64,000 bases of DNA from Marsupella aquatica. Lineage: Eukaryota; Marchantiophyta. Location: positions 22,072,001 to 22,136,000 of the forward strand of contig OZ316895.1 in NCBI GenBank assembly GCA_973895155.1, written 5' to 3'. Under the pieces are notes generated by a model. The model was not told the DNA's origin, did not search any database, and worked only from the letters and a program-made list of their open reading frames with translations. Below, in pieces: positions 57,829 to 64,000 of the stretch; the stretch's first letter is position 1; the number at the start of each line of letters is the position of its first letter. Both the position numbers and the translations under genes were made by a program.

Positions 57829-60165
57829 ATGCCACATGCAGGGAGACAGCGAGGTGACGCTGCCCCTGCTGTAACCATAGATCCAAAGGATGCTAAGATT
57901 GCTCAATTAGAGCAACAGATAGCTGCCATGGGTAGTTCCCAGGTGAGACCTACTTTGGGTGATGGGGCATCTACATCCTATGGACCTTCCACATCCCATG
58001 GTCCTTCCACATCCTATGGAGCTGATGGAGATCTTGCCACCATGGGATTCATGTGTGGCACTGCACATATTGATGCATCAGCAGCTTTGACACGTGGGGC
58101 AGCCAAAGCTCTTGAGCCCCGAGGAGCAGTAGTGGAGTTAGATCCACAGAGGGGGGATGCACGTCGGCAGACAAAGCTTCCTCAGTCTTTTACATTGTCA
58201 GAGACAGTTCAAACTGCCTCTATGAACCTGGTTCGGACAAACCCTGGCGTGGGTAAGTTGGCAAAATCCGGTAGTGATACAGTAGGGATGGCAGGTACCC
58301 TACTGGGGGTGGCTACTGCCATAGTACGCACCCCATTATTTTCAGCGGTAGACATGCTGAACTTGGGAGTTGGTCCTACAAAAGTGTTCAGATTGGCAAC
58401 TACACTCTGTGAGGACACTCCAGTTGTTGCTTCCCATGTAGAAGCAGCTTGCAGTGTTGAAGCAATGAAGACCATACCACCTACTGCTACTAGTGAGACA
58501 TGGCATGCAGCAGCAGCGAGGTTGGTGGATTTACCAGCACGCCCTGCATTTGAGAGGACTAGGTTTAAACCTAGTGATGTGTCATTGGATAATCGAAGTG
58601 ATATCTTCCAATTAGTTGGGCCTTCTGGAGCAATATACCAGCCAGAGAGAGTGTTATTGGATACTGGTGCTCAGCCCTTGATGTTGGGGAAGTCTGCCAT
58701 ACATGGATTGGGATTGCGTCCAGAGGATTTGGAGGATTGTCCCTTTCCCATTCAGACTTCATTGGGGGGACCTACACCTACACAGCATATCACCAAGAGA
58801 CCACTTGATTTGAGGATTCAGGAATGTCATACCACAAATAGCTCACAGATACAGGCGCGAGCTATTCTGACTAAGGCAGAGTCATATGATGTGTTGGTGG
58901 GATGTAGAGTGCTCTACCCCATGGGATTTATTCTTGATTTTTGGGAGGAATCAGTGTCATATAGACCTGATTGGCAGTCAGGAGATGCTCGATTGAGCAA
59001 ATTGCCAGTGAGATTTAGTGGACCTGTGGGAGGCCCTAAATCTACACCATTGTCTTTGGCAGCATTTAGTGGTGTAATTGCTGGACCTGATGATTTGATT
59101 GAGGGTAATGCGCATGCAGCCGATGTTCCACCATTGGAGGAGTCTCATGAGGAGCACATCATGCGAGGATTACCTGTTGGCAGTGTTGTGCCACCAGTGT
59201 GGGGCACTGCACAGGCCTTGCCACAGGCAGCAGCACGATTGGTACATGATGCATGGCGTCATGCTTTTACACCACAGTCAGGAGCAGAGCAGTCTCTTGC
59301 AGATGGACCTGTGACTCTTTCACCATTGGATACCACTCCTATTGCTTGGCAATATCCACCGGAGGGTATTTGTTTGTTGGATCTTTTTGGTGGGATTAGC
59401 ACTGGATTGGCTGCTGTTCTTCAGGCAGGAATTCCTGTGCGTCGTTATTTGTATATGGAGACAGATGAGACAGCACGGAGGGTCTCATTGCGACATGTGG
59501 CTATGTTGGTGGATAGATATCCACAGTTGCTGCCAGTGGATGTTGTTCGTGGTTATCAGCATGCACTACCTGCTGATATTTCATTGTTGGGGGCGGATCA
59601 TCTGCATCGTGTTGGCCCCATTGATTTGATGATTGCTGGTTGGCCATGTCAGGGCCAATCTAGAGCTGGCGTTGGGCATGGACTTCATGATCCATGCCCT
59701 GCATTGTTTTGGGAGATGTTACGGGTGCTGCGTCATCTCCAGCTACATCAGACACAGTCTCCAGCATACATTTTGGAGAATGTGCCATTGTTAGGTGATG
59801 ATCGTAGTCGGATTGTTGCCAGTGTTCACCAGGTGAGGTCTTGGATTGGACCTGCTGTGTTATTGGATGCTGCACATGTGGGTTCTCGTGCACATCGTCC
59901 ACGCTTGTGGTGGACTAATTTGATCCCATGTGAGGTGCTGAAGCGCGCATTTGACAGCATTCCACGCTCACCAGCCTTGGTGGTGGATGATATTTTGGAT
60001 CCAGGGCGTCGTGCACAGGGTGTGACCCAACCTGATAGACCTCCATTGGCAATGGTCAATGCAGTTGGGTGTCCACGTTGTGCATTACCCACTCTTGTAA
60101 GCCACTCTGCTTCATATGCATTCAGAGCAGGTGGCCCTGGACTTGTGTGGGACACAGCTCTCTAG
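57829..60165 (+). CDS. Pol segment: aspartic protease plus C5-cytosine DNA methyltransferase
   Basis: A 778-residue open frame continuous with gag. It starts with a coiled-coil segment (AKIAQLEQQIAAM) and STSYGP repeats. The protease active site is VLLDTGAQPLMLG (Asp at residue 278). From about residue 512 a methyltransferase begins: motif I LLDLFGGISTGLAAVL for AdoMet binding, motif IV MIAGWPCQGQS with the catalytic Cys at residue 607, motif VI ILENVPLL (Glu about 650), and motif VIII AHRPRLWWTNLIP. The last motif resembles DNMT3/DRM (RxRxxWxN) rather than the bacterial QxRxR. Motif order is I to X, not the permuted order of plant DRM. The frame stops at a TAG at 60163, before motifs IX and X, which continue in the same frame to 60328 (ERERAMGF, then RRQVLGQA). 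Fusion to the gag-pol frame shows that the enzyme belongs to the element. Confidence 0.92.
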   Translation: MPHAGRQRGDAAPAVTIDPKDAKIAQLEQQIAAMGSSQVRPTLGDGASTSYGPSTSHGPSTSYGADGDLATMGFMCGTAHIDASAALTRGAAKALEPRGAVVELDPQRGDARRQTKLPQSFTLSETVQTASMNLVRTNPGVGKLAKSGSDTVGMAGTLLGVATAIVRTPLFSAVDMLNLGVGPTKVFRLATTLCEDTPVVASHVEAACSVEAMKTIPPTATSETWHAAAARLVDLPARPAFERTRFKPSDVSLDNRSDIFQLVGPSGAIYQPERVLLDTGAQPLMLGKSAIHGLGLRPEDLEDCPFPIQTSLGGPTPTQHITKRPLDLRIQECHTTNSSQIQARAILTKAESYDVLVGCRVLYPMGFILDFWEESVSYRPDWQSGDARLSKLPVRFSGPVGGPKSTPLSLAAFSGVIAGPDDLIEGNAHAADVPPLEESHEEHIMRGLPVGSVVPPVWGTAQALPQAAARLVHDAWRHAFTPQSGAEQSLADGPVTLSPLDTTPIAWQYPPEGICLLDLFGGISTGLAAVLQAGIPVRRYLYMETDETARRVSLRHVAMLVDRYPQLLPVDVVRGYQHALPADISLLGADHLHRVGPIDLMIAGWPCQGQSRAGVGHGLHDPCPALFWEMLRVLRHLQLHQTQSPAYILENVPLLGDDRSRIVASVHQVRSWIGPAVLLDAAHVGSRAHRPRLWWTNLIPCEVLKRAFDSIPRSPALVVDDILDPGRRAQGVTQPDRPPLAMVNAVGCPRCALPTLVSHSASYAFRAGGPGLVWDTAL

Positions 60166-60548
60166 CAGTTACTGGAGCCTACTACTGATGAGAGAGAGCG
60201 TGCTATGGGATTTTTGACTGGCACCACTGTAGTTGCGTCTGTGTCAGAGGGTTTGCGGCGCCAGGTTCTTGGTCAAGCAATGGACCTAAATTGTTTGACT
60301 TGGATTATCAGCTTGGGAGTAGCTGAATAGTTGCGGATGCGCTCTGCTGGAATTACTGATTGTCCCTTGGTGAGCTTGCGGTCCACTGAGACAGTATTGA
60401 CCACAGTTGGGGGCGAGCAAACAGTCCATGGACCTATGGCAGGATTGGCCAAGGCTGGACAGATGTTGAGCAGGAAGGGATTGCTCAATCTACTGCTAAA
60501 TAGCAATCATCGGCTATCTCTTCTACCCTACAAAGAGATATTAGGGAT
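60166..60548 (+). pseudogene. Methyltransferase motifs IX-X and linker to RT (disrupted)
   Basis: Directly after the TAG at 60163 the same frame gives ERERAMGFLTGTT and GLRRQVLGQAMDLNCLTWII, matching the end of DNMT3-type catalytic domains (motifs IX and X). A TAG at 60328 follows. The frame stays open after it but has no recognisable domain. Around 60450 the frame leading into RT takes over (QEGIAQSTAK, TAG at 60501, then ISSTLQRDIRDLVES). A frame change between 60330 and 60460 separates methyltransferase and RT; it could be a mutation or an ancestral frameshift. Confidence 0.75.
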
Positions 60549-62678
60549 TTGGTGGAGAGTTGGGAACCACAGCTTGGCCCTAAGTTAACAGGGGAGGAGA
60601 GACGTCGCATGCATCGATTCCTGAAGAGTTATTGGAATTGTTTTGCATTCAGCATGAAGGATTTGGGGACATTGAAGGGCCCTGGTATTCAGATTGAATT
60701 GGCTAGTGATGCACCAATCTTTCGTAGACCATACCGTTATAGTGACATGGAGAGAGCTCTGATTCAAAGCAGAACTCAAGATTTGTTGGAGGCTGGATTG
60801 GTGGAGATTTCATATGGGGAGTATGCATCTGCCACAGTGATGCCAGCCAAGAAGGATGTGCATGGCAATTACACAGATAGGCGCATGTGTGGTGATTACA
60901 GACCTATTAATCGCCAGACAAAATCTGATCGATATGCCATGCCCACACCTGAGGAGATCTTTGATGCTGTGGGGCATGCAAAGGTTTTCAGTTCATTGGA
61001 TCTGAGGGCAGGGTACCATCAGCTTCCAATTAGGCATGCTGACAGGTCCAAGACAGCATTCTGGGGGATTGATTCTTATGGCAAAGATCGTTTGTATCAG
61101 TGGTTATTCTTACCATTTGGGTTGAAGAATGCACCAGCTGAGTTCCAGAGAGTCATGGATCGAATCCTTGCAGGTTTGGATTTTGTCAGATGTTATATTG
61201 ATGATATTTTGGTCTATTCTTCTACTGTGGAAGAACATCAGCAGCACTTGCAGATTGTGATGGAGAGATTGAGAGCACATGGGTTGAAGCTCCATCCTGG
61301 CAAGTGTAAGTTCTTCCAAGACCAGATTGAGTATTTGGGCCACACTATATACCCAGGGGGATTGGGTGTACAGCAGACTAAAGTGGAGGCCATTACACAG
61401 ATTCCTTGTCCTACTGATGTGAGTAGAGTTCGTGCATTCTTGGGATTGGCGAGCTACTACAGGAGGTATGTTAAAGGATTTAGCCAGCTTGCTAAACCTT
61501 TGACCATACTCACTAAGTTGGATCAGGAATGGATTTGGGGTGATGACCAGGAGCATGCCTTTCAGGAGTTGAAGCAAAGGTTGGCATCATCCCCTATTTT
61601 GAGAAGACCCATTTCAGGCAGACCATTTCAGCTACACACTGATTGGAGTGGAGTAGGACTTGGAGCAGTGCTGACTCAGAAGGATGATGAGGGGAATGAG
61701 TTTGTTGTGGCTTATGCCAGTAGATCAAACAATTCAGTAGAGGCTAAGTATAGCTCTTATGAGGGAGAGTGTTTGGCAGCAGTGTGGGCTGTTGCACACT
61801 TTCGTTGCTACTTGTTTGGTAACCCCTTCACCTTGATCACTGATCATCAGCCTCTTAAGTGGTTAATGGAGTCTGACAAGCTTATAGGGAAGCTTGCACG
61901 ATGGACATTGTTGTTACAGGAGTATGATTTCCAGGTGGTGCATAAGCCTGGAAAAGTGAACTTGGATGCAGATGGATTAAGCCGCAATCCATGTACCAGT
62001 CAGCAAGATGAGACTGGAGCTAGATGGCATGATGAGTCAGATAAGGAGATGGTGCCAGGATGGCATGCATCTGCCTTTCTTTGTTGGGTGCCAGCATACA
62101 GTGGATCTGTGGACTCTACCTCATTGGATGGAGTGGATGATGAGTCTTCAGATGTGGATGTTGGTGAGTTAACTTCTGGACAACAAGATATTCACAATGA
62201 TGTGAGAGTGTTGGAATATCTGCGCAATAATTCTATTGTTGGCAGTGTTGATGCCAAGGAATGTGATAGGGTTCTACAGAGAGCCAAGAGGTTTCGATGG
62301 GAGGGAAACCATCTTTTGAGAGTACTGCATGATGGTAGAGTGTTGGTGGTCCCAAAACCATCACAGAGAGTACATTTGGTGCGACATGCGCACGAGGAGT
62401 TGGGTCACTTTGGTGTAAAGTGCACTTATAGCTTGCTGCAGACACAGTATTGGTGGCGTGGTATGCACACTCATGTCCAGCAGTTGATAGCTAAGTGTGT
62501 GATATGTGATAGAGTGAGAGCATCATTTAATGCTCCCACTCCCCAGTTGCACCCGTTACCGATCATGGTTTGGGATATCGTTGGAGTTTGGATTTTGCTG
62601 GTCCATTACCTCTTACCCAACGCCATAATCGGTATGTTTTGGTCATGGTGGAACACTTCTCCAAGTGGATTGAGCTAG
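60549..62678 (+). CDS. Gypsy reverse transcriptase - RNase H - integrase N-terminus
   Basis: A 709-codon frame with all RT blocks, including MCGDYRPINRQ, SSLDLRAGYHQLPI (first catalytic Asp, residue 151), FLPFGLKNAPAEFQ and the YIDD box (residues 216-219). RNase H follows (LHTDWSGVGLGAVL, then YEGECLAAVWAV and ITDHQPLKWL). The integrase zinc domain is complete in HHCC form (HLVRHAHEELGHFG, then CVICDRV). Shortly after this, near 62565-62590, the frame is shifted and the last ~30 residues before 62678 are off-frame. The correct frame, with SLDFAGPLPL and VEHFSKWIELVALPDKAS, runs to the duplication at 62677. The frame opens upstream of the first codon listed, as the start is simply an alternative start codon inside a longer open stretch. 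Confidence 0.93.
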   Translation: MVESWEPQLGPKLTGEERRRMHRFLKSYWNCFAFSMKDLGTLKGPGIQIELASDAPIFRRPYRYSDMERALIQSRTQDLLEAGLVEISYGEYASATVMPAKKDVHGNYTDRRMCGDYRPINRQTKSDRYAMPTPEEIFDAVGHAKVFSSLDLRAGYHQLPIRHADRSKTAFWGIDSYGKDRLYQWLFLPFGLKNAPAEFQRVMDRILAGLDFVRCYIDDILVYSSTVEEHQQHLQIVMERLRAHGLKLHPGKCKFFQDQIEYLGHTIYPGGLGVQQTKVEAITQIPCPTDVSRVRAFLGLASYYRRYVKGFSQLAKPLTILTKLDQEWIWGDDQEHAFQELKQRLASSPILRRPISGRPFQLHTDWSGVGLGAVLTQKDDEGNEFVVAYASRSNNSVEAKYSSYEGECLAAVWAVAHFRCYLFGNPFTLITDHQPLKWLMESDKLIGKLARWTLLLQEYDFQVVHKPGKVNLDADGLSRNPCTSQQDETGARWHDESDKEMVPGWHASAFLCWVPAYSGSVDSTSLDGVDDESSDVDVGELTSGQQDIHNDVRVLEYLRNNSIVGSVDAKECDRVLQRAKRFRWEGNHLLRVLHDGRVLVVPKPSQRVHLVRHAHEELGHFGVKCTYSLLQTQYWWRGMHTHVQQLIAKCVICDRVRASFNAPTPQLHPLPIMVWDIVGVWILLVHYLLPNAIIGMFWSWWNTSPSGLS

Positions 62679-62720
62679 TGGCGTTGCCAGATAAAGCCAG
62701 TGGCGTTGCCAGATAAAGCC
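62677..62720. repeat. 22 bp tandem duplication inside integrase
   Basis: AGTGGCGTTGCCAGATAAAG plus CC is present twice in a row, identically. Because 22 is not a multiple of 3 it shifts the integrase frame. It looks like a recent replication-slippage event. Confidence 0.95.
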
Positions 62721-62957
62721 AGTAGAGGAGTTGCTGCTATATTTTTGGATCGTGTACTCAGTCATTTTGGAGCACCAGCTGAGGTGTTGACTGATCAGGG
62801 AACTGAGTTCCGTGGAGAGTTTGAGAGTTTGTGTGAACAAGCTCTGATTGATCATCGTACTACCTCTCGTGATCATCCTGAGGCAGATGGATTAGTTGAG
62901 AGAGTTGTGCAAACTGTGAAGAGAGGATTGCGTAAGTATGGCTTGCAGGTTGGTTAG
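62700..62957 (+). pseudogene. Integrase catalytic core, middle part
   Basis: The frame after the duplication carries GVAAIFLDRVLSHFGAP, VLTDQGTEFRGEFE with the second catalytic Asp, and SRDHPEADGLVERVVQTVK with the catalytic Glu. It stops at 62955-62957 after KYGLQVG. A short deletion probably removed the bases that joined it to the next frame. Confidence 0.85.
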
Positions 62958-62959
62958 CT

Positions 62960-63616
62960 ATGGGCTACTGTTTCAGTCGGCAAGCATCACTTGCATCCTT
63001 CTCACCTTACTTTTTGCTCTATGGTAGAGAGCCAGATTTGCCAGCAGCTATTCGTCGTGATGTTGCATCAATTGTGAACTTGGATGATCCTGATGTTTGG
63101 GTCAAGGTGTGTTCAGAGAGAGCACGGGTATTTCAGCGAGTGATGCCCATGGCTTTCGACAACCTTGCCATTGCCCAACATCGTGATACTTTGAGGTATG
63201 CCATTATTCGTGGAGGAGGTTACCATGCAAGCATTCGGAGATTTCATCCTGGTGATTATATTTATTTGCAGCAGACAGCACCCACGACACTTGATGTGAC
63301 CGCAGGCCGGACAATCTTACGTGTGCGTGAAGTGTTGCCTTCTGATGTCCTGATGTTGGAGGGATGCGATGGTATGGTTTGGAAGGATCATGTGCACAAT
63401 TGTGCACCATGTCACCTTCCCAACATTGATAGTACAGTAGATCCAAGCTTGGCAGATGTTCGTGCTGGCTTGAAATGTATGTTGTGTGGATCTGCTCAGG
63501 GAGCAGCTATTATGTTGATTTGTGATAAGTGTTCTAGAGGATGGCACATGTCATGTTTGACACCACCATTGCAGGTGATTCCTAGTGGATCATGGTTGTG
63601 TCCTCAGTGTCGGTGA
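62960..63616 (+). CDS. Integrase C-terminus with PHD finger
   Basis: A 218-codon frame. It begins inside the integrase end (FSPYFLLYGREPDLPAAIRR), continues through a GPY/F-like region (FHPGDYIYLQQ, then ILRVREVLPSDVLML) and ends in a Cys4-His-Cys3 zinc finger at residues 173-217 (63476-63610). The ligands are C173, C176, C188, C191, H196, C199, C214 and C217, with the classic ICDKCSRGWHMSCL and SWLCPQC signatures. This is a PHD finger, a domain that commonly reads histone H3 tails. Chromoviral gypsy integrases end in a chromodomain at the same place. The first ATG is not a true start; the frame belongs to Pol. Confidence 0.93.
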   Translation: MGYCFSRQASLASFSPYFLLYGREPDLPAAIRRDVASIVNLDDPDVWVKVCSERARVFQRVMPMAFDNLAIAQHRDTLRYAIIRGGGYHASIRRFHPGDYIYLQQTAPTTLDVTAGRTILRVREVLPSDVLMLEGCDGMVWKDHVHNCAPCHLPNIDSTVDPSLADVRAGLKCMLCGSAQGAAIMLICDKCSRGWHMSCLTPPLQVIPSGSWLCPQCR

Positions 63617-63780
63617 AGCCGACTAGTTATCATTTGTGTTCTCTTGGCAGATATGGATTGCAGGTAGGTGATCGATGGGGCTCACTTGCACCCGGCCTCC
63701 TGATCTTCACACCTAAAAAGGTGTATATCAACCTTGTAGAACTCATGGCTAGCTAGAGTTAGGGGACCTTACTCCTAGCT

Positions 63781-63791
63781 AGGGGGGCGAT
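63781..63791 (+). other. Polypurine tract candidate
   Basis: AGGGGGGCGA is followed at once by TTGTGGG. A G-rich purine tract directly before TG is typical of the plus-strand primer at the internal border of a gypsy 3' LTR. Confidence 0.6.
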
Positions 63792-64000
63792 TGTGGGTTT
63801 TGGACATGTGTGGACATGAGTTCCACTTGTATTCCATTCTCTTGTGTTTGTGATGTGGCAGTGTGACTATGTTTGGATGTATGTGACAAGCGATGTATGT
63901 TGTGTAGCGATATGTATGCGCACGACAACTGTCACACCATTCTGAGTAGTGTAGTAGTATATCGTGCTATTAGAGTATGTACGTTTGGTATGAGTGCTAT
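63792..64000 (+). repeat. 3' LTR, start only (cut by window)
   Basis: If the polypurine tract is correct, the LTR begins TGTGGGTTTTGG at 63792. The part from 63930 matches the 5' LTR at 54847. The first ~138 bp have no counterpart at the left end, so either the 5' LTR is truncated or the LTR truly starts at TGTCACAC (63930). The window ends inside it. Confidence 0.65.

Larger units (their letters stand above)
54847..64000 (+). mobile_element. Ty3/gypsy LTR retrotransposon encoding a DNA methyltransferase and PHD finger
   Basis: Domain order on the plus strand is LTR/leader, Gag with two zinc knuckles, aspartic protease, C5-cytosine methyltransferase, reverse transcriptase, RNase H, integrase and PHD finger, then a polypurine tract and the start of the 3' LTR. 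RT before integrase identifies Ty3/gypsy. The 71 bp at 54847-54917 match 63930-64000 with two differences, so LTR divergence appears low in the small part visible. From 56488 to about 60460 Gag, protease and methyltransferase share one reading frame, interrupted only by nonsense codons. Pol then continues in another frame. The copy is non-autonomous: six nonsense codons, a frame change before RT and three integrase lesions. The right end is outside the window. Confidence 0.93.

Noticed and set aside
59340-60330. Methyltransferase as a bacterial restriction-modification gene or contamination
   Set aside because: It is fused in frame to gag and protease, motif VIII is DNMT3/DRM-like, and no restriction gene is near.

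Overview
The window looks like nuclear DNA of a land plant. The genes have many spliceosomal introns, a plastid-type IF-2 has a transit-peptide-like N-terminus, plant gene families are present (glyoxal oxidase-like, At4g22758-like, HSP20-like, VHA-H), there is a TTTAGGG-type telomere-like tract, and Ty1/copia, Ty3/gypsy and PIF/Harbinger elements occur. The last exon of a CYB5D1-like gene, a family tied to motile cilia, sits at the left edge. This suggests a plant that still makes flagellated sperm (bryophyte, lycophyte, fern or similar). I cannot name the species.

Layout. 143-394: 3' end of a CYB5D1-like gene (+). 1950-7136: chloroplast translation initiation factor IF-2 (-), 12 exons resolved. 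7137-14198: gene-poor DNA with tandem duplications, a Ty1/copia gag/protease remnant (11034-12060) and a diverged satellite of about 350 bp units (12342-14050). 14199-21825: plastid-type aminopeptidase P (+), 15 coding exons. 23630-26359: HSP20-like protein (-), 2 exons, divergent from 27402-32627: V-ATPase subunit H (+), 11 exons including one GC-AG intron. 35882-37374 and 39364-40551: a basic, Ser-rich protein (+) converging on an intact Harbinger-type DDE transposase (-). 42703-44781: At4g22758-like protein (+), 3 exons. 44782-51612: AT-rich, repeat-filled spacer. 51613-53274: intronless glyoxal oxidase-like secreted enzyme (-).

54847-64000: a Ty3/gypsy LTR retrotransposon whose 3' LTR runs off the window. 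Its order is gag (two CCHC knuckles), aspartic protease, a C5-cytosine DNA methyltransferase, reverse transcriptase, RNase H, integrase, and a C-terminal PHD finger. The methyltransferase lies in the gag-pol frame between protease and RT, with motifs I, IV, VI, VIII and IX/X in conventional order. The PHD finger is where chromoviruses carry a chromodomain. One element would therefore encode both a DNA-methylation writer and a probable histone-tail reader. This is the outstanding feature of the window.

The copy is disabled by six in-frame nonsense codons, at least one pol frame change and three integrase lesions. All six nonsense codons can be explained by single C-to-T changes at CGA (CG context) or CAG (CHG context). 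This fits decay of a cytosine-methylated element. The host genes look intact and are single-copy housekeeping or metabolic genes; they form no operon-like pathway.
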